Positions 10,812 to 24,241 of a stretch of 64,000 nt of DNA are shown here, in pieces. The stretch comes from Hysterangium stoloniferum (lineage: Eukaryota > Basidiomycota > Agaricomycetes > Hysterangiales > Hysterangiaceae): NCBI GenBank assembly GCA_015178975.1, contig WHVD01000027.1, positions 744,001-808,000 on the forward strand. The letters run 5' to 3'. The position numbers and the translations under genes were made by a program. The notes beneath the pieces were generated by a model. The model did no database searches. It was not told the DNA's origin and saw only the letters and a program-made list of their open reading frames with translations. Position 1 is the first letter of the stretch, and every line of letters begins with the position of its first letter.

Positions 10812-13800
10812 ATGTACTCACATGCCTTGCTTTTGAGACTATTTCTTAGTAACTCTTTCTTCAGCGTCCATGTCGCGCTCCAGTACTTGCGTCTGTATGC
10901 TCACAACATAGGTAAGCTATCGACGTGGAGGAATAACTCATTTAATGTCTTACAATTTGTGCAAGGGATAACCCACTACTTGACTTCTCGTTTGAAGGAG
11001 CTTCCAGCAGAAGAACTTTGGGACGTTTGGGGATTCATTTGGTAGCGCATTGATTGTCCTAAATAATGTTGTGCTGATGAATCCTGGTGTCTTATCAGCC
11101 ACTTGGTTGTCTCCCAGCCGACAAAGTCGGTCGCCCTGGAGTGCTTCATCGTAGAACGTGCTGAGCACTCAACACACATTGCCATGCTTGTATGTCATGC
11201 CCTCTCCCTGTTCTTTATACATCACGGACAACTTTGCAGACATTCTGGTTCATGCGAGCAGCCCTGAGCGACCTGGCGTTGACCAGACGCGACACGCCCT
11301 CCTTCATGGTCTGCCAGCGGATTCTGCACAAGTGCCACGAAATCATCTTCGGCGACCTGCCGCCCCCGATCCCGGCACCGTACGGGTCTCTCACGGTGCA
11401 TTCGATATCCCGCTTTCTGCGCAGGAAGGTCAAGGCGCGGCTGGAGCCCACGCTGGTCGGTATAGGCTGTGTGCTGGCTGGCGTCCCCGGCATGCCCCGT
11501 TTGGCCGAGTCCACTGGGAAGGTTGCGGTGGAGCAGGGGCGGTGGGAGGACGGGTCGGCGCGGCCGCGGGGCATCATCAATGTCACGGGAGAAGACGCTG
11601 CTGCGCCCCAGGCCCAGGAGTCCCAACCGGCCAGTGTCGTGGATGACGTTAGCGACGATGACTGTGAAGGTGGCTCTTCTCCCGACGGGTTCGCCGGGGT
11701 GGGCAGGGAGCCCTCGAATAAGTCTTCGAGCTCCCTCGTCGCGGATAAGGCATACAGACGACGCGCTCGGCCCCCGAATGCCGCTCAGACAACGCCGGCT
11801 TTGCTGATGCACGCCGGAAAGATCACACGACCGTCTGATGACCCTCTGGGCCAGCTGGACGACCCCTCTCCCCCGCCTTCGCATCACAATTACAGGTCGA
11901 CGCCTGCGTTTTCAGATGCCCGGCGTCCGCAGCCATTTTCGCCGAATTCCCCACCTGCGACCTTCCTGCTTCAAAAGTACGACCCATATTCACAGTCGCA
12001 ACTGCTTCGCAGCCATTATCTACGAGGCGAGGTGAGTTCTGTCCTTTGTCGGATAGCCCCCCGCCCACTTTATGGAGCTGTTATCCATCAGATACAATTC
12101 ATTTTAGCTTTGGAGACGATTGCCAATCGACTCCTGGTTGTTCCTCGACCCGCCAGGGTTAGTGCTTTGCGAGCAGAGTTGACTAATCTAAATCACAAAT
12201 TGCCTGCTGAGGTGCGTTGCCTTTGGTCACTTTACCTAGCGCTAATTTCACACACGTTTGCAGGTTTGTATTCCACTCTGGTGTCATACGTCCGATGCCG
12301 AGGCCACTTCTACTGGTGGCCAGTTGGAGCCTCACCATCGAGTCGTCCGAATACCCCCAGGAGAAAGCGTCGTCTTGAATTCTGCAGAACGAGCGCCGTA
12401 CCTTCTTATTGTGGAGATTCTGCACAACGATCTCGATTTTGACCCGTTAAAGAAGGAAAATACTGAAGTTTTGAGGAAGATGGCATTGAAGGAGATCGGT
12501 CACCAGGGAGGGTTGTCAGAACTTCCTGACTGGTCAACGGGCCCCAACAATGCACTTTCTTCGATGAACCCAAGGTATGATGCGGTGCAAGAAGTATTAG
12601 ATGTTAAAGAATCTGGTGACGTTCCCACTCTTGGTATTGTCGTTCCACCTACACCCCTCGATCTTCCAGAGGAGGAAGAGGAGGTGGATGTTGTTGAACA
12701 ACTATACGGCGCTGATCTGTCCCTTCGATCCCAGGGTGCCGCCCTAAACGACTCCATTGCTTTACCCGCAGTCCGCAAAAACAAGGTCCTAGACATGGAA
12801 GTTTGGTCAAAGTCAACTTCAGCACCGTCATCACCTGCTCTTGGGCCACAATCCTCAGCATCTCTTGATCATATACGCACCTTGTCAGAACCTCGAATTC
12901 GCAATACCTCCTCAATTCCTAGTGATATACCCCTCTCTTCGTCTGATGCAACGCCACATTCAAATGGTCGTGAACGTGTGCTCTCTTTAGAAGATTATTC
13001 AGAACGTATGCGCGCAGCTGCCGTCATGCTGGCTCAACTGAATGCTAATGTCGTTCGCGAGCCGGTAACTACTATCGCTGTGCCAAATACCCTTTCCACG
13101 ACATCTGAAAGCAACGAGCCGATTTCTGCTTTCAGCTGGATACCTGGCTCATCTTGGCTTCCCGGGATCGCCACAGCGGGATTTTCGGGACAGGGTTCCG
13201 AAGGAAGCCAGCCTGTAATGCGTATGCGATTGCAGCGTTCTGAAGCGAAAGTGATTAGAGACCGCATAATGGAGGAAATGCTGGCCTTGGAGGAAGAGCG
13301 GATGGATCGCATGCGGGCTCCAGAAGAGGGCGGTATCATGAATTTACGCGATATCGCACGCAGTTCAAAAACCATGGAAGACGAAAGCATCATCCGCCGC
13401 GAGCTCAATAGGGATGATCCGTCTGCCGCTGTTTTTCGGGAGTCTTGGGCAACCAAAAAGGTTTGACTTGATTGTTATTTCACGCCTCTAAGTGTTCTCA
13501 ATGATTTTTTTTAGAAACGCATTAAAGCGGGCTCACCATACGGGCATCTAGCTAACTGGGACTGCGTTTCCCTTATCGTTAAAACAGGCGCGGATCTGAG
13601 GCAAGAGCAGCTGGCCGTTCAACTCATCCAGGAATTTGGTCGAATATGGAAGGATGAGATGTGCTCTTGCTGGGTCCGACAGTAAGTCACTTTTGCGCAT
13701 ATTTCTCATGTGTTAGTGACATTATCTCAGTTTTCGCATTTTAATTACCGGGCCTTCGTCTGGTCTTGTTGAGACCATCACTGATGCAGTGTCGATTCAC

Positions 13801-14889
13801 TCGTTGAAGAAGGCTGAATATGCGCGGCGGCTAGCGGAAGGTCGTCTGGGATATGTTACATTACTAGATTACTTCATATCCGTAAGCTATTGGCATTCCG
13901 ATTTCTCCAGTGCTACCCTGACGACGGCTGTCCGCCAGGCATATGGGGATCCGTCTTCTGCCAAATTTGCTCGTGCACAAAGGAATTTTGCCCAATCTCT
14001 AGCTGGTATTTATTGTGACACCTTGTCTCACGGTTTCGTCTACCTGACAAACCGGGTTGTCCAGGCTATTCTCTGGTCACATATTTACTTCAAATCAAGG
14101 ACAGGTAAGTACGAGTACCATTTAATATGTAAATCCGGCCGAGCTCCGTGATGCAATCTAGGCATAACGGGAACATACTCCTTGACCGAGATGGCCATCT
14201 TCTCCGTACGCGATCTCACCTTTATTATGTATACCCCGACCTCACAAATATTAGACATCGATTTTGGTTTCATGTTGTCAAATTCCCCGGGAAATATTGG
14301 TAATTATGTCTCCAGACTGCTGCGATATGGGATGATGAGACATGCGACGTTCTAGGGTTTGAGGCGGCCCCCTTTAAATTGCCCTCAGAATACGTAGAAG
14401 TGTTGGGTGGCATAGATGGCGAGCCGTTCCAGGAGTTCAAGCGGCTGTTCCGGGAGGGCTTCGAAGCCACTCGAAAGCATTGCGACCGGATAATAAGTGA
14501 GTCCGTTCTGCGACTCTTCCTGTCAGTCTGCAGCCCCCCCTGATGGCATTTTCTAGCCATTGTGGAACTGATGCAAAAGGGCGAGTGGCTTGTTACTTCT
14601 TACTTACTGTGTCGTTGAGCTCACACCCCTCGATCGTTACGTCCAGACTCCAACCTGCCTTGTTTCGCAGCATTTCGAGAGCAGACCGCAGAACATCTGC
14701 GGGACCGTTTCCAACCAGCACTGACCCATTCCCTCGTCGGCGAGCATATAGAGCGACTAATTGTGACATCATTGGGTTCTGCATGGACACGATTATATGA
14801 TTCGGTAGGTATATACGACGCCAAGCTGATCGTTATTCTCTGACATAAGCCTTTGATAGTACCAGTATTATTCGCAGTCCATTCTATAG
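10812..14889 (+). CDS. PIK1: Phosphatidylinositol 4-kinase, PIK1/PI4K-beta type
   Basis: This kinase makes phosphatidylinositol 4-phosphate at the Golgi and nucleus for secretion. The start is ATG 10812 (MYSHALLLRLFLSNSFF), in the position expected for the family. The N-terminal lipid-kinase-unique helical domain reads VHVALQYLRLYAHNIG, ITHYLTSRLKELPAEELWDV and FICHLVVSQPTKSVALEC across three exons. A long disordered Ser/Pro-rich linker follows. The kinase domain begins with the conserved block around HYLRGE, IQFILALETIANRLLVVP and VVRIPPGESVVLNSAERAP. The C-terminal catalytic lobe has GADLRQEQLAVQLI, the catalytic loop KDRHNGNILLDRDGHL and the activation motif IDFGFMLSNSPGN. The C-terminus is YQYYSQSIL, encoded by a 30-nt last exon (14860-14889). 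It has more than a dozen exons, including a 24-nt exon at 14557-14580 followed by a GC-AG intron. Confidence 0.96.
14557..14646 (+). other. 24-nt exon and GC-AG intron in PIK1
   Basis: Exon 14557-14580 encodes part of TIVELMQKD and is followed by an intron at 14581-14646 with donor GCGAGT and acceptor CAG. Using the GC donor keeps the reading into DSNLPCFAAFREQTAEHL, the expected family sequence. Confidence 0.8.
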
Positions 14890-15023
14890 CAAAAGACGTA
14901 TGCGCGATATTGTATACAAGGTGTTATTGGACGTCCACATCATCAATATATATCTTATGCTAATAAGGAAAACGAGGGAATATGGGCGATAGTAGACAAC
15001 ACGTCGCTGTTAGCATCGTCTCA

Positions 15024-16739
15024 TCATTTGAACATGGCATCGTATTGCTTCAAGCAAGAGTACCTGGTGTGCGAGAGGTCAAGGTGTGCGTCGTACGGAC
15101 AAAACTATACTTACCATTCCTGGTCAAAGTTATCGTTGATGTCACACCAACATTTACCTTTGGCATGGGCCTCGCCTTGAGGGCAATGTTGGAAAGGTTC
15201 GTGTCTATAGCCGATATCGCTGAAGAAATGTAATTGCTCCTTCCGGGCGAAAAGTGCAGCGCCTATACTGTGCACCGGAGCATCTCCCCAACGCTTGGAT
15301 GAACAATCAATTTTCAGCTCAACAACTATGTGGGTGTAACGTACCTCATAGTAAAAGCCCCCGGCCTTCTCTAAATATTCGAAGTATTTGCTATATGCCT
15401 CTCCTCGCCATAGCTCAAGGCTGGCGATTTCGAAATTGCTCCAGACTGACAAGACTATCAGGGGCAGTAAAATGGGGTTCAATGAAACATACAATGGCAT
15501 TTGTTATACGTTTCACCGCCGTCCTGCGACAGGAAAGCCATCCCATTGTCCTTTACAAGGGTTTCAGGATGTTCCTTGATGAAGTCTATAAGAGAGAACG
15601 AGGTTCCTTTTGTATACAATTGAGATAGGACCATCGACATACTTTTTGTTGTGTTCCACAAAGTCGGAATGGTCGCTTCGTACTCATATAATGACAAAGT
15701 AAACCCTAAAAAGAGAAAATGTTAACATATGGGGACAGGAAACTGGAAGAATGCACTTACCATAAACCTTGTCATTGTCTTGCATGTACAGGAAGGGATC
15801 GTAGTCAATGTCGCAGTAAAAACGGATATTTGGTCTAAAGGCATTGAACCATCAGTCTATACCGAATTTGAATACAAAATATTTACTCCACACGCCAATA
15901 GTAATCAAGGTCCTTCAATAGTTCATGACGGTAAAAGAACTGTGGATTATGTTATAGCATGAAAACTGGGTCATATGTATATACTCACTCCAGAATTGAA
16001 ACGGCACATGTTCCGATATCTATACGCAGAAATAACCGTCATTGGCCACGAGACAACACTACAAAAGTAGAACCTACGGGACGCTTCCTAATTGGCAATG
16101 ATATGCATGAGCGAGCATAACTCCATAAGAGAATGCACACACCTCCGTAAATAACTTGATTTTGGACCATGTTTTCGCGGGATATGGCTGCCTTGTCTTC
16201 ATTGATCCATTTGGGTTGGTACCAGTGTTCTCTTGGGATGAGACCATAGCTGACAGGCGAGCCTGTTATTTCTGTTGTATACCTGGTGAGAGCAGTAAGA
16301 CCACCATAGATACCATCACATTCCAATCATATATACTTTTTGAACTCGTCGGTAAAAGCTACTTCATTAAGGAAGACGTAGGGGTATTGGAACTTCTTGT
16401 TGAATCTATCCTCCATCTGTTTCATGCTCGACAATACGCCCTGAAGGTCACCGTTGCGTGCCAGGATGACGAAGGCTGCTCTTGCCTTGCGTTCAGGAGG
16501 AGCTACCGTGCTGTTGCGGTAATATACTTCAGGTACCGCAGGCCGCTCAGATGATGATCCACGAAATGAATCTGCAATTCGGGTCAACGAGGTGGCTCGG
16601 CCATATTCTTCATGAGAAAAGCTAAGAATATAATGAAGGGATATCTAGTATGATGAGCTGCAGAGAAGACAGGGTTCTGGCTACGTTGACATACGATGAT
16701 ACCCAAAACGAGCAGAACGTATCTCATTGAAGTTATCAT
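15024..16739 (-). CDS. Alpha-1,2-mannosyltransferase, KRE2/MNT1 family (GT15)
   Basis: This is a Golgi type II membrane enzyme that transfers mannose from GDP-mannose to O- and N-linked glycans. It starts at ATG 16739 (MITSMRYVLLVLGII), whose hydrophobic stretch continues across an intron into SLHYILSFSHEEYGRATS, forming the signal anchor. GT15 motifs follow: KARAAFVILARNGDLQGVL, MEDRFNKKFQYPYVFLNE, PKWINEDKAAISRENM, the RVEPDVKFFCDIDYDPF-like block near 15790-15830, VYGFTLSLYEYEATIPTLW, HPETLVKDNGMAFLS, FEIASLELWRGEAYSKYF and GGFYYERWGDAPVHSI, the last containing the conserved catalytic region. The end is a separate short exon, WYSCLKQYDAMFK, with TGA at 15024-15026. About ten exons are needed. 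It converges on PIK1 with 134 bp between the stops. Which yeast paralogue it matches cannot be settled by eye. Confidence 0.94.
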
Positions 16740-17077
16740 CGTGGCAGATGTAAAGTTAATGGAAAGATGAGAGAAAGTGAGCGGAAGATAGAATAGCGTA
16801 TGGGACGACGAGAGATGTAATAAAGAGGGAGGTAGTGGACCCGGCGGAACTGCCGCAGTCGCGGTACCTTTACGCCGAAACACATAAATATTACAGAAAT
16901 ATCGTAACATACGATAGTAGAATATTACTTTGAGTGATTCTGGTTGCAATGAGTTCACATCCCACGTTAACATTACTATGTATGTATATATTGTGAACAA
17001 CCTTGAAAACATAGAAATTAGGATGCTATTCACAGTCCGCGGGCGCCTTTTATTTTTTGACGAACAGTGAGGACACG

Positions 17078-18346
17078 ATGTCCAAGGAGGAACTCTCTGC
17101 AATCCCATCTTCCTCAACACAGTCAATCTCTTCCCCTTCCGCATCGTCTCCCTTCGGTCGTATTTACAATAACTTTTATCAATGGCGTTGTTCACTTGGC
17201 TTACCCAATCCTGGCACTGTCGAGAACTTGCAAAGGGAAGTTAAAAGTCAGTCTACGTTTTTCTTTCTATCTCTCATCTTTGTTCACTTGGCTGTCAGAC
17301 ACGCAACTCACCAACGTTTTTTTTGATGGAGCAAGAGCTGATTTGACCAAGTCTTTCTCACCAAGCTCGGTTTTCCAGGTCACCCACTCTTTAGCATTGG
17401 GGTCGCAGACAATCCCCGCCAGCTATAATTACCAAACTATATTTGTAAATTCGAATGTTGGTGTTGACTCTTATGCCGATATTATTTTTGTCTTTGCTAA
17501 GCCACTTTGTAGATTGTTATGCAAGGTAGTATTGATAATGAAGGCAGTTTGCACGGGAAATTCAGTCGACACTGGACACCGAACAATACCACAACTATAT
17601 TAGCACAAGTATGGTACCTTCATTCCGAACTCTTGTCCTACATGACGATTCGTGTTCTTCTAGCTCTCCAAACGCGAGGGGCACAGTATGATTCAATTTG
17701 AGCAAGACTACCAAGGGTTGGATTATACGGCCGGTGTGAAGGCAGTATACCCTGGTCCTACAGAATTTACTGGCATTTATGTCGGTAATTACCTGCAATC
17801 AGTGACCAAAAACCTTGCACTTGGCGCCGAAGTTATCCACCAAAAGCCTGCCCCTGAAATGGACCATCTTAGCACCAGTTACCTGCTAAAATATTCTGGA
17901 ACCAAACGCGATTGGATCGCTACAGCCACAATACGGCCTAGCGGGGTTCACCAACTAACATATTGGCAAAAAATTAGCGAGAAATTGGATGTAGCCGCTG
18001 ATCTTCAAGCCATGGTAACTCCTACCAGGAGGGATGCTATCGCTACTATTGGTGCCAAATATGAGCTAAGAGCAGCCAACTTTCGTACCCAGCTTGATTC
18101 ATCGGGAAAGATTTCCGCGTGGCTTGAACAGCGATTGGCACCTACATTTGCCTTCCTCGTATGCGGAGAGATTGACCACCTCAAGGTAAGCAATTTCCTA
18201 CAAGGATTTGATCAGGCCTCAACCTCAATTTATAGAGTACAAGCAAGTTTGGCGTGGGGGTCGTGGTTGAAATGCCCAATTTCTCGATGGAGGATATGGA
18301 AGCCTTGGGCATGCCTTCACAAGCTATGTATCCCCCACAACCATGA
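17078..18346 (+). CDS. TOM40: Mitochondrial import channel TOM40
   Basis: TOM40 is the beta-barrel pore of the outer mitochondrial membrane translocase. The start is ATG 17078 (MSKEELSAIPSSSTQ). The disordered N-terminus leads into SPFGRIYNNFYQWRCSLG and NPGTVENLQREVK, then the barrel: NVFFDGARADLTKSFS, FQVTHSLALGS, MQGSIDNEGSLHGKFSRHW, FEQDYQGLDYTAGVKAVYPG, TGIYVGNYLQSVTKNLALGA, STSYLLKYSGTKRDWIATAT and LAPTFAFLVCGEIDHLK. The last exon, after an intron at about 18186-18234, encodes STSKFGVGVVVEMPNF and ends PSQAMYPPQP at TGA 18344-18346. Five exons fit. The next gene downstream is on the same strand, 236 bp away. Confidence 0.96.
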
Positions 18347-18582
18347 TATAGAAATTACGGTGGTAGTCTTGAAATGCATTAATTCGATTCTTGAGGAAGC
18401 ATTTGGAATCCGTGTATCGTGGCTGGACGGTACTATAGAATATTTTCATCCTTGTCACGTGCTGTGATGTGACCTGATCCGTTGTATGTTAAGAACAAGC
18501 ATATATACTAGGTATAGACTCCCTACTAGGTAGATTCCTGTTCACATACCTTCAGCCTAGCTGTCTCCTGCTAATATTTATT

Positions 18583-19608
18583 ATGTCGGATTCACCGCTT
18601 CTCTCCATTCAGAACTTATCATGTTCTAGATCCCAAGAGCAAACTATCTTCAACGGCCTGTCATTCAACTTAAATGCTGGTGATATTCTTGTTTTATCGG
18701 GCAGAAGTGGAACTGGGTTTGCCATTTCAAACATTGCCATTCAGTCCTGCTTATATGTTGCACAGAAAGACCACTCTTTTGAAGTGTCTTAGTCATCTGA
18801 ACGTATATCAAGGCGATGTGCTACTCCGTGGAAAGTTGGTTATTGCTAGACATCTTCATCTATTACGATTGCTAACTACTTACACCAATACAGGAAAGCC
18901 ACTCATTATGGTAAACTCATGAGCAATTCGATCAGGATCCTTCAATTTACAATACCTGCACAGGAATACCCACCTACAGAACACGCGTTCTTTATGTACC
19001 TCAACGTCCATCGTTACTCCCATCGACACCACGAGAGTTCATTAAATTGGTCTCGTCCTACAGCTCACGTAAATCTGCCCAAAACGACCAGTCCAAGGCC
19101 GGTTCGAGCGACCAAGCAGGCCTCGCATCGTTGCATTCTTTTTCAAATGCTACTGGCGCAGTACATGGGCCTATAAGGTTGGCTGAGCAATGGGGGGTTG
19201 ATGAAGATCTTTGGGATAGACCCTGGGCTACTTTGAGTGGAGGTGAAAGCCAGCGAATCGCGTTAGCCATGGCTATTGGCATTCCGGGTGCTGAGGTGTT
19301 ACTCTTGGATGGTGAGCTGCGTTATTTCCGGTTTCAGGTTCTGGATAGTCACATTGTTTTCAGAGCCAACCTCTGCCTTGGATGCGGAGAGCATGGCTCT
19401 CGTCGAAAAGTCCTTGCTTGGATTAATAGAGGATGAGGCCTCTACTGTCAAGGCAATGGTCTGGATAACGCATTCAGAGGAGCAAGGACGACGGGTTGGA
19501 ACGAGATATTTGTACTTGGACGAAGGCGGTTACATGGAAAGTATGGAAATGGGACTACCGCCTAGCCGTAGTAGTCGTACCCCTAGTACTACTGCTAGCC
19601 CTATGTAG
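18583..19608 (+). CDS. Single-domain ABC ATPase (FetA/YbbL or STAR1-like)
   Basis: This is a soluble ABC-type ATPase without its own membrane segments. The start is ATG 18583 (MSDSPLLSIQNLSCSRSQ). The Walker A motif SGRSGTGKTTLLK is interrupted by an intron after GTG. The Q-loop region is LYVPQRPSLLPSTPREF, the signature is LSGGESQRIALAMA, and Walker B VLLLDEPTSALDAES is interrupted by an intron inside the codon that begins EPTSALD. The H-loop is VWITHSEEQGRRV. The protein ends SRTPSTTASPM at TAG 19606-19608. Bacterial FetA and plant STAR1 pair with a separate membrane subunit in metal or UDP-sugar transport; no such partner is in this window. The substrate is therefore unknown. Five exons fit. 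Confidence 0.88.
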
Positions 19609-19665
19609 GCAGACCGTGCCCCAGCGAAATTGCTGGCGTAGAATAGGTCTTGGAAGGAAGATGAA

Positions 19666-20267
19666 CTACAGGTCAAAACCCATCTCCTCATCCAACAGAG
19701 ACTTGAACTTGTTAGGGTCAAAGGCTGGGAAAGGCGATAACGATGACGGGTTGAAGTTTCTGATGGTTGCAGCCAGTTCCCTGATGTAACACCTGAGTCA
19801 ACAAACTGGAATTTTAGTAGTGGCCACATACGAAACAGTGGTAGAAACAAGAAATTCTCCTCCCTCGAGTCCTCGAGCTAGTTCCAACTGATGGTTGTGT
19901 AATAAGGTCGTGTTTGGAACTACAATAAGTGGTTTTCCCGTCCTCAGCGCATTGAGGATCGACCCGGAGCCTATGTCACGCTTTAGGATGCAACTCAAGG
20001 GCCGTAAGACAGCAACAGACCAGCATGGCTTATGACTAGATCTGCAGCTATGATATCGTTATCTAGAGAAGGTTTCATCCTCCACATTTCGATCGTTAAA
20101 CCATCGCGCTCCTCATGTAGATCCTGATATTGCATACTCGGCCCAACTTGTATTACAATATGGTCATAGTTCTTCTGGAGTAGCGCATGACAAACATCTG
20201 GTGAAAGAATGGTTTCGACAAGTGAATCGAAAGGCGATGTAGCACCAACAGTCACGAAAACACGCAT
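19666..20267 (-). CDS. ALG13: UDP-GlcNAc transferase catalytic subunit ALG13
   Basis: ALG13 is the cytosolic catalytic half of the Alg13/Alg14 enzyme, which adds the second GlcNAc to dolichol-PP-GlcNAc at the ER. The start is ATG 20267 ([17 protein letters not shown]), the usual GT28 N-terminus. [17 protein letters not shown] follows, then [12 protein letters not shown], which is interrupted by an intron and continues [20 protein letters not shown] with the UDP-GlcNAc-binding region and [14 protein letters not shown]. The last exon reads [20 protein letters not shown] and ends [10 protein letters not shown] at TAG 19666-19668, the conserved family tail. The ALG13 and P5C reductase starts are divergent and 86 bp apart. 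The 3' end converges on the ABC gene with 57 bp between. Confidence 0.95.
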
Positions 20268-20353
20268 ACTGTGTATGAGGTCAAGACTAAGAGCTTAGCT
20301 CATCGTGGCCAATTCACTTCTTGTCGACCGACTAACACAACGCCCCCACAAAA

Positions 20354-21557
20354 ATGGGTTATACTCTGTGCGTGATAGGTAATATCACTTTGCACTTTCT
20401 CATATGGAATATTGATCATTTTCAGGCTGCGGAACTATGGGTGTCGCTATTCTCTCTGGCACAATAGCAAGCCTGGAGTCAAATGGGCCATACTTTGACC
20501 GTCCAAAGTGGGAGACTCACACCCCCGGTACAACTACGCCCCAGCACAAAGCAGATGATTCATTACCGTCTCGATTCCTTGCCTGTGTAAACAGGGCAGA
20601 AAGTATAAAGGCACTCCAGACATCATTGCGGTCGCTCGGGCCTCTTGGGGCGGCTGTTGAAGTCACGGCAAAGCAAAATGTGCAGGCAGCAAAACAAGCA
20701 GACGTTATACTTCTATGGTACCGCGAGCTATATCGAATACATAGATGCATTGCTGATTGCATCTGTAAGCTGTAAACCTCAACTTGCCCACTCGATCCTC
20801 AACGAGAACGGGATGAGAGAGGCCCTAGAAGACAAACTTCTCATTAGCATTCTTGCTGGAGTGACGATCTCCCAACTGAAGACCCTCGTCAATCCTTCCA
20901 CAAAAGTCATCCGAGCAATGCCTAATACCCCTTGCAAAGTCAGGTCCTACTAGCATTCAATGTTGTCCTACTAACGTCTTGTTTATGGCTTTTATCATTA
21001 AGATCCGGGAGGGTATGACCGTCGTATCTACCATTCCCGCGTCTCAAGACACGCACCGTGACCGTGCCATCATTTTGGCAATTTTTGAGTCTATTGGCCG
21101 CTGCAGAGTTCTTGAAGAGAAACATTTCGACGCTTGCACCGCCCTTTCCGGCTCTGGCCCTGCTTTTGCTTGTATTTTCCTAGAGGCCATGGCCGATGGG
21201 GGTGTCATGATGGGTCTCCCTCGAGCAGAGGCTTTGGAGCTCGCTGCACAGAGTAATCATCTACAAAATAAATTTAGTATGGTTGAATGACTTGTACTTT
21301 TATCCAGGTTTACAGGGCGCCGCAAGAATGGCCCTACAACCTGGAGCTCACCCCGCACAGATTAAAGATGCAGTCACAAGTGCGCATGCTCTTAACATAT
21401 GCGGTTTGTCAATACTCACACGTGTCTAGCTCCTGGTGGTTGTACTATTGCAGGCCTTCTTACACTAGAAGACGGTCGAGTGCGATCGACTATTGCACGC
21501 ACTATTCAAGTAGCCACCGAACGTGCTAGTCAGTTAGGTCAGGTTTCAGAGAAATGA
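20354..21557 (+). CDS. PRO3: Pyrroline-5-carboxylate reductase
   Basis: This enzyme catalyses the last step of proline synthesis, NAD(P)H-dependent reduction of pyrroline-5-carboxylate. The start is ATG 20354 (MGYTLCVIG); the first intron splits the Rossmann motif, which reads VIGCGTMGVAILSG after splicing. Further motifs are ADVILLCCKPQLAHSIL (spliced at about 20719-20767), LISILAGVTISQLKTLV, VIRAMPNTPCKIREGMTVV, FDACTALSGSGPAFACIFLE and the C-terminal block SLQGAARMALQPGAHPAQIK, then TPGGCTIAGLLTLEDGRVRS. TGA is at 21555-21557. All catalytic-domain signatures of the family are present. Six exons fit. Confidence 0.96.
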
Positions 21558-22331
21558 TCAAGTGGGGTCGTGTTTGAAGTCAAAAGTCAAATACATTGAC
21601 AATAAATTTATGCAAATAATTGAGCAACCTTTACATATATTCAATGACTACCTAGTATTATGATACAACATGAAAAACGTATAAGTAGAAGAAGAGTGTA
21701 GCCCTTAACCCAGCCAACATCTCGATCATAAGATGGTGTACTGGGGGGCAAGGCAACGACGAGGCCGAATCATCGATTTTGCTCCCATAAAATGAAGGCG
21801 ACGCGTGGGAATCAGCGAGCGACGCCCAGAGTGTGAGGGAGCAATGTGAACAGTGGCCTTGACAGGTCAAATAGAAACACGTTTTCTTCGATCATAGAGG
21901 AAGATGATATCAGCTATATATTCAATAAATCTACATCAAAAGCCATCAGCATTAGGTTACCCTAAAACCACCGAATTAACTCACATGTTACAAAACAATC
22001 TATAACTTGAAGGTAAAAAGGAAATGTCACCTACGTGTGAACCCTACTCCCGTTAGCGACGTAATAATAACGTCTACTCGAAGGAGTATGGCAAAATGAA
22101 ATAATAGGATCATTTTCTTGCTCATGAAATGAGCGATTCGCTGTGGAATGCAGCAAATCGCTAAAGTGAACAGAGCTGAAATGTAGCGGATGGAACAGTC
22201 ACAAGTCGTAAAGAGAATATTGTAGCGAATTAATAAAGCAGTTGGATATATATACCTACATTCACCTGAGATTAGCATGCATGCAAGACGGCGGGGACGA
22301 AGAATTACATACATGATTGAAAAGAAACGCT
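21558..22331. other. Intergenic stretch between convergent PRO3 and RPT3
   Basis: About 770 bp hold the two 3' UTRs. No gene is recognised; the open frames here are AT-rich and lack motifs. Part of a minus frame (22027-22434) is only read-through from the penultimate RPT3 exon. Confidence 0.55.
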
Positions 22332-23966
<1,635 letters not shown>

Positions 23967-24241
23967 GGTGTAAGAAAGAGTGACGCGTCGTACGCGTGTG
24001 CACCTATTTGGTCACTCGTTTATGGAGATTTGCTTCCGTTCTTATTCTCAAAACTTTTCAGCCACAGTCCAGTATGTCCGGTTATAATCTGACCATGTAG
24101 AGCATTTGGGACTGTATCACCATGTGAGATGACAAGACAATTCACTGGCGAATTTGTCTTCGTTTGATCGTCTTTTAAGTAAATACGTAAGTCACAAAAT
24201 TTAAATTAGTGGCTAGTATTCGTGGGACTGTCATTGGTTTA

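Noticed and set aside
18583-19608. Recent bacterial gene transfer for the ABC ATPase
   Set aside because: Four host-type introns and ordinary local codon use argue against a recent gain.
22027-22331. Open frame that extends RPT3 beyond HEF
   Set aside because: It is intron and 3' sequence read through; the terminal exon 22332-22339 gives the conserved FYR ending.
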